Below are positions 7,590-15,449 of a stretch of DNA of 35,031 nucleotides, piece after piece. The DNA comes from CAIUVD01 sp044338255. GTDB taxonomy: Bacteria > Planctomycetota > UBA11346. The stretch is taken from positions 1 through 35,031 of the forward strand of contig JBIILZ010000031.1 in NCBI GenBank assembly GCA_044338255.1, given 5' to 3'. Numbering within the stretch: position 1 is the stretch's first letter; each line of letters opens with the position of its first letter. The position numbers were made by a program, and so were the translations under genes. The notes beneath the pieces are model-generated. The model made no database searches and was not told where the DNA came from. It saw only the letters and a program-made list of their open reading frames with translations.

Positions 7590-9977
7590 TCAGGCAACCT
7601 GATAAAGTTCATTGGTAAGTGCGTGAATCGCCGCGTCATAGGCAGGCTTGCCGCCAAAGGAGCGGATGATCTCAACCGGTGATCCGAGTTTGCTGAGCGG
7701 ATCAATCCGGATGATTTCCGGATTCTCAATGTCCAGCACGCCTTCGGCGGCGTATTTGTCGAGCAACGCCGTGATGACCCTGCGCGCCAAGTCGCCGTAC
7801 TTGGTAAAGTAGTCGCGTTTCTTTACCTGCTCGGCGCGCTCTCTACGAGTGAGCGGCTTCTGCTCGAAGGCGACGTGACAGATCAGATCAAAGGGATCAA
7901 ACGCCGAGCCGATCTCATCGCTCAAGGCGGCGAAAATAACCCCGTGTTGTTCCAGCTCTTCGACAATCGCGCGCTTCTTGTCGGCCTGTGACCACGATGT
8001 GAGAAATGCTTTGAGCGAGGAGTACGACGCACGGATGTTGGCGCGGGTGTAGTCCAACAGATTTTCAGTGATGATCTTGCCGTCATCCCCCATGTATTGG
8101 ACGCGTTCCTTGATGACGGTGACTTGTACGCCTTTGACCATCACCTTGCGGCGCGGTTCGTAATCGTCGGTGCCTTCGCCGGCTCTGGGAATGCTCGGCT
8201 TTTCGGGCTCAGGAAAGTCGAGCGGGTCGCCAGTGAGGTCATCCGTAACCTGGACATCATCCGTTTCGTCTTCGGCCTCAGAGATGTCATCATGCTGGCC
8301 GGCGATCTTGACCCGAACGGGATCTCCATCAAACGCCTTGTCAGCAAAGAGCGCCGTGACGTTGCGGAAATCCATGATGGTGAAGTAGTGCTTGCCGAAA
8401 TCTTCATTGATGCGCGTGCCACGACCAATGATCTGCTTGAATTCGGTCATCGAGCCGATGTTCGCGTCGAGCACTATCAGCTTACACGTTTGTGCATCGA
8501 CGCCGGTAGTCATCAGTTTTGACGTGGTGGCGATCACCGGATACAGCTCAGACGGATTGATGAATGCATCGAGATGGCGTTTTCCTTCTTCATTGTCGCC
8601 GGTGATCTGCATCACGTATTTGCTGTTGGCGGCGACCAGATCTGCATTGGCGTTGGCGAGTTCCTTGCGCATGCCTTCAGCATGCTCGATGTCGACGCAG
8701 AAGACGATGGTTTTGGAAAAACGATCGCTGCCTTTCAGGAACTCGGTGATCTTGTGCGCCACGATCATGCGGCGTTCGTCAACCACGATGTTCTTGTCGA
8801 AGTCGGTGCGGTTATAGATGCGGTCTTCAACCGGCTTGCCGTCCTTGTCCGTGAACCCTTTCGGTGGCCTCCAACCCTCGGCATCAATATCCAACGTGAG
8901 CTTGATGACCTTGTAGGGCGCAAGAAAGCCATCATCGATGCCCTGCTTGAGCGAATACGTGTACAGCGGATCGCCGAAGTATTCGGTACTGGAGACCGTT
9001 TCGGTCTCTTTGGGCGTGGCGGTCAGACCGATGTGCGTCGCGCCCTTGAAGTACTCAAGTATCTCTCGCCACTTGCTGTCTTCACGGGCGCTGCCGCGAT
9101 GGCACTCATCGACAATGATGAGGTCAAAGAACTCGCGACTGAATTGCTTGTACGCATCGTTGTCGTGGTTGTCAGACAAGCCCTGATATAAAGCGAGGTA
9201 GATGTTGTAGGCGGTATCAATCTGCCGGTGCTTGATGACCGTCATCGCTTCTTTGAAATGACGGAAGTCACCACGCACGGTCTGGTCGATCAGCGCCGTG
9301 CGGTCTGCCAAGAAGAGAATACGCTTCTTCAGGCCACTCTTCCACAGGCGGTAGATGATCTGAAAGGCCGTATAGGTCTTGCCCGTCCCAGTCGCCATCA
9401 CGAGCAGGTGGCGATGGTTGCCATCATTGCGTGCCACGGCTTCAACCGTGCGGTTGATGGCGATCTGCTGATAATATCGCGGCGAGCGATTCGAGCCGTC
9501 CGAAAAATAATCCTGGGCAACGATCGACTCCGCATCATCGGTGATGCCTTTGAGTGCTTTATATTTCTGCCACAATTGCTCTGGCGTGGGGAACTTGTTC
9601 AGCGGCAATTCGACTTCGATGGCCCCCGAGGTCACCGTCTGATCGTGGAAAAGGAATCCGTCGCCATTGCTGCTGAACACAAACGGGATGTCGAGCGACC
9701 GCGCGTAGCTGAGCGCCTGTTGGATGCCGGCATTCACCGAGTGGTTATTGTCTTTCGCCTCGATCACCGCGATCGGGATGTTCGGCTTGTACTACAGGAT
9801 GTAGTCGGCCCGCTTTTGCGCACCACGTGTATGCAACTTACCACGGACGTAGATGCGACCATCGGTGAAGCCAACCTCTTCGCGAACCTGCGTGTCGAAA
9901 TTCCAACCCGCCGCGATCAGGCTCGGGTTGATGAATTTCGAGCAGATGTCGCGCTCACTGAGGGCTTTCTTGTTCAT
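7590..9977 (-). pseudogene. hsdR: Type I restriction endonuclease HsdR interrupted by an in-frame amber codon
   Basis: Ignoring one TAG (9792-9794), the frame encodes about 795 residues, a normal length for EcoEI-like HsdR. The N-terminus reads ERDICSKFINPSLIAAGWNF and leads to RADYIL-stop-YKPNIPIAVIEAKDN. This is the PD-(D/E)xK nuclease core; the stop falls between the conserved Asp (RADYIL) and the ExK (EAK), where families usually have Tyr. Downstream are helicase motifs MATGTGKTYTAF (Walker A), DECHRGS (Walker B) and LTATPKET, then a type I C-terminal domain. A GTG 8 codons after the stop could restart translation, giving 725 residues with the helicase but without the first nuclease Asp. 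Restriction is probably lost unless the stop is suppressed or is a sequencing error; hsdM and hsdS are intact. Confidence 0.9.
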
Positions 9978-10047
9978 AGGGCACCATCACGACAGTCGGA
10001 TACGTGAGGCCATAGGAGGGCCTGCCATTGTGGGGCGGCGCAACGGT

Positions 10048-10293
10048 TCATGGGGTTCGCTTTTTGCTCGGGCTGCCCTTGGCCTTGGTCGACGCGACGT
10101 GACGCGCAGGCGAAGCAATTTTGGCTGCACTAGCCCTGGCCCAGGCATCAACTTCGCTCACCTTGAAACGCCATACCTTGCCGATTTTCGTCGCCGGCAT
10201 GGAGTCGCTCAGAACCCATCGCCGAACAGTTTCGACGTGTATATCCAAGTGTTTTGCAACTTCTGCGAGACTGATCCACGGCTCGACCGGCAT
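10048..10293 (-). CDS. Excisionase-family helix-turn-helix DNA-binding protein
   Basis: The 81-residue protein has a MerR/Xis-type winged HTH (HTH_17-like) in residues 5-55: ISLAEVAKHLDIHVETVRRW followed by the wing KIGKVWRFKVSEVDAW. The tail is very basic (SPSKKRTP). AGGGGAC precedes the ATG at suitable spacing. It lies 70 nt upstream of hsdR on the same strand. Proteins of this type are frequent beside type I restriction genes and in mobile elements. A role as regulator of the hsd operon or as an excision factor is inferred. Confidence 0.85.
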   Translation of the reverse strand: MPVEPWISLAEVAKHLDIHVETVRRWVLSDSMPATKIGKVWRFKVSEVDAWARASAAKIASPARHVASTKAKGSPSKKRTP

Positions 10294-10479
10294 AAAGTCC
10301 CCTGGGGTATGCTTGGCAGTGCTGGGGAGAATAGGGACTACCGCTGGTTTGGAAGAAGCTTGGTCGTGGTGACGGAGCGGGGGTGATGTTCGGCGATGAG
10401 CTTGGCCAGCCCCGCCACGTATTCCTTGAGTCTCGCCTTGTTGACGATCGCACCATCAGTTGGTGCCGGCGCGTTTTTT

Positions 10480-10881
10480 TTATTGGCCTTTCCGGTCAGC
10501 GAGGACCCTCAGGGCCTGACGGGCAAGGAGACGGGCAAATTGCCGCGCCACCGCCTCGTCGTCGAGGAAGCGACGGATGGTCCGGCAACTGGCGCGGACC
10601 ATGCCAATGATGGCGACATCGTGCTGCGGGTCGATGCCTGCCCATTGGTGCATGCGGTCGATCATGTGGGAACGGAAGGGTTCACTCTCAGCGGCGATGA
10701 GCAGACCCGTGGAGGTGCCATGAGCGAAGCTGTCCTTCTCCATGTCGAAGTCAGAGCTGATGTTCAGAATGCGGGTGACGAACTCGCCGTACGGGCTCTT
10801 GGCCTGACCCTCTAAGTGGACCTGTTCGGCGGCAGCGCTGGTTGGATGAGTAGTCACGCTGACCACCCGTGGTTGCCACAT
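10480..10881 (-). CDS. Hypothetical protein, possibly frameshifted near its 3' end
   Basis: The 133 residues begin MWQPRVVSVTTHPTSA and contain GEFVTRILNISSDFDMEKDS and a helical stretch EAVARQFARLLARQALRVLA. No family is recognised. The frame stops at a TAA directly before a run of eight A (minus strand). The +1 frame then stays open from 10508 down to 10338 and reads as plausible protein (VNKARLKEYVAGLAKLIAEH). A single-base deletion or slippage at the homopolymer could therefore have split a gene of about 180 codons. It is the first minus-strand gene of the island and lies 186 nt upstream of the HTH gene. Confidence 0.5.
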   Translation of the reverse strand: MWQPRVVSVTTHPTSAAAEQVHLEGQAKSPYGEFVTRILNISSDFDMEKDSFAHGTSTGLLIAAESEPFRSHMIDRMHQWAGIDPQHDVAIIGMVRASCRTIRRFLDDEAVARQFARLLARQALRVLADRKGQ

Positions 10882-11247
10882 GCACTGGGCAGCACCCCTG
10901 TCTTAGCACGTCAATTTATAGCCACCCAATAAGTCGTTGTAAGTGCTTTTTATATAGTGTGGTGAGGCCATGACCAAACTCTCGATCGGAAATTTGGCCC
11001 TCCAGTAAATGACCCCGCGTGACCTGATCCGTTTTCTCCGCATAGTCCTCGCGCTCTGCGTAGGGCTCCGAGCCCATGTCGAGGGCCCCGCCCCGTCGCG
11101 GGTTCCGCAAGTGAGGTGGGCCACTACGTTGCCGCTGACTCCGGTGCCGGCTGTCGTCTCTTCTCACCAGCCTCGTCGGCCTATCTCCGACAGACCCCTA
11201 ATGTATTGACTACGACTTTTAATTCATATATTCACATATAAGAATAT
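10882..11247. other. 366-nt intergenic segment between the defence island and the sulfur operon
   Basis: This divergent region separates minus-strand island genes from the plus-strand arsR operon. The part nearest arsR holds its promoter and operator. The rest has short open frames on both strands (for example minus-strand 10916-11167) without recognisable motifs or ribosome sites, and I do not call them genes. It may contain the right boundary of the island. No convincing direct-repeat match to the left-end recombinase region was found by eye. Confidence 0.4.
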
Positions 11248-11253
11248 ATGAAT
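11206..11253 (+). promoter_or_regulatory. arsR promoter with 12-bp palindromic operator
   Basis: A -35-like TTGACT (11206-11211) is followed by an AT-rich region. ATTCATATATTC (11222-11233) and GAATATATGAAT (11242-11253) form a perfect 12-bp inverted repeat with an 8-nt spacer. It covers the probable -10 region and the ATG of arsR. ArsR/SmtB dimers bind AT-rich palindromes of this form, so autoregulation is likely. The exact -10 is ambiguous (TATTCA at 17-bp spacing or TATATT at 15). Confidence 0.7.
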
Positions 11254-11571
11254 GAATTTACACCAGAGCTAATCGAAAGCATCGCCAAGCGCTTCCGGGC
11301 CTTGGGGGATCCGACCCGCATTCGCATTCTGCATGCCTTGATGGAGGGGCCGAGTGCGGTGGGGGTGTTAGCTGAGCGCCTTGCCATCGGTCAGGCGAGC
11401 ATGTCCAAGCACCTCTCGTTGCTGCGTGACGACGGCTTGCTGGTCGCCCGGCGCCAAGGGACACAGGTGGTCTACGCCATCGAGGATCCGTCACTCACCA
11501 AACTCTGCCGCCTGGTCTGCGATGGCGTCCGTCGCACTGCCACCAATCGCCACACTGCCGTCATCGGATAA
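11248..11571 (+). CDS. ArsR/SmtB-family transcriptional regulator
   Basis: The 107-residue winged-HTH repressor has ALGDPTRIRILHALMEG (helix 2 region), recognition helix IGQASMSKHLSLLRDDGLL and wing RRQGTQVVYAI. Only two cysteines are present, close together near the C-terminus (C87 and C91 in CRLVC). The arrangement differs from the widely separated dithiol pair of BigR/SqrR persulfide sensors. It is the first gene of a four-gene sulfur operon and its start lies inside its own palindromic operator. The inducer is probably a reactive sulfur species or metal; this is inference from the neighbours. Confidence 0.9.
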   Translation: MNEFTPELIESIAKRFRALGDPTRIRILHALMEGPSAVGVLAERLAIGQASMSKHLSLLRDDGLLVARRQGTQVVYAIEDPSLTKLCRLVCDGVRRTATNRHTAVIG

Positions 11572-11575
11572 CGCC

Positions 11576-12160
11576 ATGAGCATCGCCACTATCTCCCCCA
11601 CTATCTCCCCCACTGACCTTCAGGCCCGTATCGCCCGAGGTGAGAAGCTGCTGCTGGTCGACGTGCGTAGTCCGGCCGAGCACGCTGCCGTGCATGTTCC
11701 CGGCGTGGTGTTGATGCCTTTGGAACGGCTCGACCCACAGTCTGTTCCGCGAGATGGCGGCACCGCGTATCTGTTGTGCCAGTCCGGTGGACGCGCCACG
11801 CGCGCGGCGGAAACCCTCACCTCGGCTGGCATCACCTGCTGCGTCGTGAGTGGCGGCACCAGTGCCTGGGCCGCTGCCGGCCTGCCGGTGAATCGAGGTC
11901 GGGGCGTGATCAGCATCGAGCGTCAGGTGCGCATCGGTGCCGGCGTGCTGGTGGTGACCGGCGTAACGCTGGGTCTGAGCGTGCATCCCGGTTTTGTCGG
12001 TCTTGCTGGTTTTGTCGGCGCCGGGCTGCTTTTCGCCGGCATCACTGACTGGTGCGGCATGGGGCTCTTGCTGGCCAAGGCGCCGTGGAATCAGCGGACG
12101 GCGACGGCGTACGCGACTCCCGCAGCAGGCGGGTCGAAACCGTCATGCTGCTCGAATTAA
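11576..12160 (+). CDS. YgaP-like membrane rhodanese (rhodanese + DUF2892)
   Basis: The 194-residue protein starts at an ATG 4 nt after the arsR stop. The N-terminal rhodanese domain (LLVDVRSPAEHAAVHVPG) has the active-site loop LLCQSGGRA with Cys near residue 67. It is followed by a DUF2892 membrane part (RQVRIGAGVLVVTGVTLGLS, then GFVGAGLLFAGITDWCGM, then APWNQ) that closely follows the E. coli YgaP layout. YgaP-type proteins transfer sulfane sulfur at the inner membrane. The tail after APWNQ contains adjacent Cys residues (SCCSN). The 3' end overlaps the next gene by 16 nt. Confidence 0.92.
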   Translation: MSIATISPTISPTDLQARIARGEKLLLVDVRSPAEHAAVHVPGVVLMPLERLDPQSVPRDGGTAYLLCQSGGRATRAAETLTSAGITCCVVSGGTSAWAAAGLPVNRGRGVISIERQVRIGAGVLVVTGVTLGLSVHPGFVGLAGFVGAGLLFAGITDWCGMGLLLAKAPWNQRTATAYATPAAGGSKPSCCSN

Positions 12161-12963
12161 TCGCTCCTGCGGTGGCGGGCGGAGCCGTGGTCGGGCTCGC
12201 GCTCGGACTCACCGGCGGCGGTGGAACGTTGCTTGCGGTACCCGTGCTCATCCATGGCTTGGGATTGCCTGCACGCCAGGCCGCAATTGCCAGCTTGGCC
12301 GCCGTCGGCGCTATGGCGCTGATGGGCGCTGCGACACGCATCCGTCGTGGCGAAGCGTATCTGGGTCTCGGACTTTTCTTTGCGTTGGGTGGCATTGTCG
12401 GTGCACCATTGGGGGTCATGAGCCACCGTTGGCTTCCTGATCCTTTGATCGCGAGCGGTTTCGCGGTGCTGATGATCACGGTCGCGGTGCGTATGTGGCC
12501 AGATCACGTTCGTCCCTTGTCGCGAACCTCCGCTGCTTTGCCGCCCGAATTACAATTGGGACGTTGCTCGTTGAGCGCCGACGGACGACTGCGGCTGAAT
12601 TCGCGCTGCGTGCCGGTGTTGTTGGGGCTCGGACTGGCGACGGGGGTGCTGTCCGGCGTTTTCGGGGTGGGTGGAGGGTTCCTGATCGTGCCGGCCTTGG
12701 TTTGGCTCTCGCGCTGTGATCTGCGCCATGCGGTGGCGACCTCGCTGGTGGCGGTGGCGGTCATCTCGGCTGCGGGGGTCGCCGGCGCCGTTATCGGAGG
12801 CGAGCCGTTTCCCCTCGCGATCACTGCCTGGTTCGCACTGGGTGGCATTGGCGGTTTGCTGATCAGTGGGCGCGTGGGCCAGCGGCTGCCGCCGGCGGTG
12901 CTCGGTCGTGGTTTCTCGCTGGTACTGATCGCATTGGCAGTGTTCGTCATCCTGCGGAGGTGA
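12145..12963 (+). CDS. TauE/SafE-family sulfite exporter
   Basis: The 272-residue polytopic membrane protein has the internal two-fold repeat of TauE/SafE exporters. Gly-rich motifs LGLTGGGGTLLAVPVLIHGL (first half) and GVFGVGGGFLIVPALV (second half) follow membrane helices. The start ATG at 12145 lies within the end of the rhodanese gene. With the sulfurtransferases around it, export of sulfite or a related sulfur oxyanion produced by persulfide oxidation is the likely role. Length and helices look complete. Confidence 0.9.
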   Translation: MLLELIAPAVAGGAVVGLALGLTGGGGTLLAVPVLIHGLGLPARQAAIASLAAVGAMALMGAATRIRRGEAYLGLGLFFALGGIVGAPLGVMSHRWLPDPLIASGFAVLMITVAVRMWPDHVRPLSRTSAALPPELQLGRCSLSADGRLRLNSRCVPVLLGLGLATGVLSGVFGVGGGFLIVPALVWLSRCDLRHAVATSLVAVAVISAAGVAGAVIGGEPFPLAITAWFALGGIGGLLISGRVGQRLPPAVLGRGFSLVLIALAVFVILRR

Positions 12964-12966
12964 GTC

Positions 12967-14334
12967 ATGGAATTCGTCCCCTTTTATCTCGGCTGCCTCG
13001 CGCATGCCTCGTATCTGATCGGCGACCGGGCCAGTGGCACGGCAGTGGTCATCGATCCGCAGCGTGACATAGATCAGTACCTTGAAGCCGCGTCACAACG
13101 CGGACTCATCATCCGTCACGTCATCCTGACTCATTTCCATGCGGATTTTGTGGCCGGCCACGTGGCCCTGCGGGCGGCCACCGGAGCGACCATCCACCTC
13201 GGGGCAGGAGCGGTCGCGGACTATCCGTTCTCACCGCTGGCCGATGGCCAGGAGCTGGTGCTCGGGCCGACGGTGACGCTGCGCACGCTCGCCACGCCCG
13301 GTCATACTCCAGAAGGCATCACGCTCTTGGTGGTCGAGCAGGGGGTGATCACCCGGGCCTGTACCGGGGACACCTTGTTCATCGGTGATGTCGGACGCCC
13401 GGATCTGTTGGCCTCGCTCGGGGCCACGGCCGCCGGGCTGGCTGCTGACATGTATGCATCGCTCGCGCGCTTGAGGCAATTGCCGGATGCGGTCGAAGTG
13501 TGGCCAGCCCACGGGGCCGGTAGTCTCTGTGGGAAGCGGTTGGGCGCCGAACGCTTCAGTACCATCGGCGCACAACGGGCGCTCAACTGGGCGTTGCAGC
13601 CCCAGTCGCAGGCGGATTTCATCCTTCAGGTCACTGCCGACCAACCGCCGGCCCCGGCCTATTTCGTTCACGACGTGCAGGCCAACCGACGTGCCGATGT
13701 GTCGTTGGCCCCCGTGCTGCCGCCATTGGATGCGGCACGATTTCAGGCCGAGCAGGATGCCGGTGCCTGCGTGCTGGATGTGCGCGATGGCGCGGCGGTT
13801 GCTGGTGGTCGTATCCCCGGGGCCTTGGCCATCGGGCTCGCCGGAGCCTTTGCGCCGACGGTCGGTCAGCTCGTTGATCCCGCACAACGCCTGCTGATCG
13901 TTGCCGATCCCGGCCGTGAAGCCGAAGCTGGTCTGCGCTTGGCGCGTATCGGCTATGACCACCTCGCTGGTTTTCTTGAGGGTGGCATGGCGGCCTGGGG
14001 CGAGCGGTCGCTGGAAGTGCTGCGACGTTATCCCGCATCGGCCTTGTTGGAGGAAATGTCGGCATCCGAGCCGCCGCTGATTGTGGACGTGCGCACACCT
14101 GGAGAGCGAACTCCTGCGCTGATCAGCGGTTCTCTGTCCATGCCGTTAGGGGAATTGGCATCACGCTGGCACGAGTTGCCATCCGCTCGTCGCATCGTGG
14201 TCCACTGCGCCGGCGGCTATCGCTCGCTTGCCGCAGCGACGTTCTTGTCACGCCACGGCTTCGACGCGGCGGATCTCGTGGGGGGATATGCGCAATGGGC
14301 CTTGGCCGTCAAAGGGGACGTCGCTGCAAAATAA
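12967..14334 (+). CDS. Persulfide dioxygenase-like MBL protein fused to two rhodanese domains
   Basis: The 455-residue protein has an N-terminal metallo-beta-lactamase fold with THFHADFVAGH (about 54-64), TPGHTPEG and TGDTLFIGDVGRPDL, which are the metal and signature residues of ETHE1/persulfide dioxygenase-like enzymes. Two rhodanese-like domains follow, about 255-340 and 350-450. The second has an active loop VHCAGGYRS (Cys near 413). The first has ADPGREAEA in that place, without Cys, so it is presumably structural. It starts 3 nt after the exporter gene. It would oxidise glutathione- or protein-bound persulfide to sulfite, which the exporter could remove. Confidence 0.92.
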   Translation: MEFVPFYLGCLAHASYLIGDRASGTAVVIDPQRDIDQYLEAASQRGLIIRHVILTHFHADFVAGHVALRAATGATIHLGAGAVADYPFSPLADGQELVLGPTVTLRTLATPGHTPEGITLLVVEQGVITRACTGDTLFIGDVGRPDLLASLGATAAGLAADMYASLARLRQLPDAVEVWPAHGAGSLCGKRLGAERFSTIGAQRALNWALQPQSQADFILQVTADQPPAPAYFVHDVQANRRADVSLAPVLPPLDAARFQAEQDAGACVLDVRDGAAVAGGRIPGALAIGLAGAFAPTVGQLVDPAQRLLIVADPGREAEAGLRLARIGYDHLAGFLEGGMAAWGERSLEVLRRYPASALLEEMSASEPPLIVDVRTPGERTPALISGSLSMPLGELASRWHELPSARRIVVHCAGGYRSLAAATFLSRHGFDAADLVGGYAQWALAVKGDVAAK

Positions 14335-14700
14335 TTCTGATTGGTGACCGCGATTTAGAATGGGTGGATGAGCGACGTTTGAAGTAAAAGGAATTGAGGT
14401 GTCGAAGCTCGGAGCTCGACTCCGGTGTACATGGTTGCTGGCGTCACCGGAGTAGTTGGTGTGCGGTCATCCGCTGCAGGGGGGTGGCCGAGAGTCGACC
14501 ATGTAGCCGCCTCCGATCGCGCATTGCGCGATCTATCCACGCGGGGTGGATGTGGAGGCGCGTGCCCGCGACTTCCTCGACTGAGGTCGACTGTGGAGGA
14601 CTGAGGTCGACTGAGGTCGACGAAGTCGCGAGACTCCTCTTCACGTTTCGTTGACTAACTCCATGCGAGTAGTATTCAGCTATACCGCTAGGAGATATGC
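14335..14700 (+). other. 366-nt intergenic stretch upstream of the TssB/TssC-like gene
   Basis: No gene is supported here; short open frames on both strands lack motifs. The segment holds a 10-bp tandem array at 14579-14628. A ribosome site AGGAGA just before the ATG at 14701 belongs to the next gene. No strong terminator was seen after the sulfur operon. Confidence 0.5.
14579..14628 (+). repeat. 10-bp degenerate tandem array (five units)
   Basis: Units of 10 bp run consecutively: CGACTGAGGT, CGACTGTGGA, GGACTGAGGT, CGACTGAGGT, CGACGAAGTC. The flanks add imperfect dyad symmetry (GCGACTTCCTCGAC against GTCGACGAAGTCGC). The period is close to one DNA turn. Slippage or a multi-site binding region are both possible. 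Confidence 0.75.
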
Positions 14701-15438
14701 ATGTCGGATGAAGGCGACCGCGCCGTCCAGGCCGGGCTCACCGTCGGGGAGCTGCCGGGCACATCAGGATCATTGCCGTTCGCCAGTTCGAGGTTCACCC
14801 CGTTCACCCCTGCGCCGACGGACGACCGCGACCGCTTCTCTGCGCTTATGGTTAGCCATCAGCTGTGCTTGCATTTCAAGGTCGCCAACCAGCTGGCGGT
14901 GCCCGGCACGCACCTCGCGGTGTCCTTGCAGTTCACTTCGCTGAGCGATTTCGCACCGCCGGCGATCATTCGTCAGGTGGCACCGCTGGCGAGGATGCAT
15001 GCGCTGTACGAATCGCTCACGGAGGTGCAGTTGTTGCTCGCTGCCCGGCCGGCCTTCGCCGCCAAGCTTCTTGCGACGATGCGTGACGAGCACGTCTGTC
15101 TGGAGATCCTCGACGAGCTGCACGCGGGCGGGGATTTTCGGCTCGTGCCGCTGGTGCAGGAAGCCGGCCTCGGTGTGGGAGAGGTCGACCTGTCTCGCCG
15201 CCTGCACCACGGCCTGGCGGTGGTGATCGCGCACCGCATCGCCAGCAGCGGAGAGGCAGCGATTGCTGGCCTCTCAGCAAGCGCGGGCCTCTCAGCGATA
15301 GCGGGCCTGCTGACCGAGCTCGATGTTGCGCTCTCGGCGCAGGTGCGGGAGATCATCGACCATCCCCAGTTTCAGCAGCTCGAACGCACCTGGCGGGAAT
15401 TGCACCGGCACTGCGAGGGTTTCGCTGCCTCGTCGTAA
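14701..15438 (+). CDS. Orphan T6SS sheath-like protein: TssB-like segment joined to a TssC N-terminal segment
   Basis: The 245-residue protein has AGGAGA about 6 nt before the ATG. Residues of about 50-130 resemble the second half of the small sheath subunit TssB (VSLQFTSLSDFAPPAIIRQV, then a Leu-rich helix and ARPAFAAKLLATMRD, matching the AVxLxFxSLxDFxPxxVxRQV pattern). Residues of about 140-245 resemble the N-terminal helical region of the large subunit TssC, ending VREIIDHPQFQQLERTWREL, the hallmark HPEFQxLExxWRGL region. The TssB N-terminal strand and the entire TssC beta/handle domain are absent. No other T6SS gene is in view. A sheath assembly factor, cap or decayed fusion is possible; the function is unknown. 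An 18-bp tandem array lengthens the middle. It is convergent with hisS, 11 nt away. Confidence 0.65.
   Translation: MSDEGDRAVQAGLTVGELPGTSGSLPFASSRFTPFTPAPTDDRDRFSALMVSHQLCLHFKVANQLAVPGTHLAVSLQFTSLSDFAPPAIIRQVAPLARMHALYESLTEVQLLLAARPAFAAKLLATMRDEHVCLEILDELHAGGDFRLVPLVQEAGLGVGEVDLSRRLHHGLAVVIAHRIASSGEAAIAGLSASAGLSAIAGLLTELDVALSAQVREIIDHPQFQQLERTWRELHRHCEGFAASS
15259..15312 (+). repeat. 18-bp tandem array (three units) inside the sheath-like gene
   Basis: Three 18-bp in-frame units encode AIAGLS, ASAGLS and AIAGLL (residues 187-204). They lie between the TssB-like and TssC-like parts and look like an expanded linker helix. Confidence 0.8.
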
Positions 15439-15449
15439 TCGGGTCGGAC

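Noticed and set aside
10903..11167. Minus-strand ORFs upstream of the first island gene (for example 10916-11167)
   Set aside because: They have no recognisable motif, overlap each other in different frames, and lie in a promoter-type region. Coding was not supported.
11248..11571. Identification of the ArsR protein as BigR/SqrR
   Set aside because: The paired sensing cysteines of those regulators are not in the expected places; only C87 and C91 exist. The gene context alone suggests sulfur sensing.
12052..12144. Earlier start for the TauE/SafE exporter (303-aa frame)
   Set aside because: The extra residues are a shadow of the YgaP-like C-terminus. The membrane protein begins naturally at the ATG at 12145.
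14579..14628. CRISPR or integron attC array at the 10-bp repeats
   Set aside because: Units are contiguous without spacers and too short for CRISPR repeats, and there are no cas or intI genes nearby.
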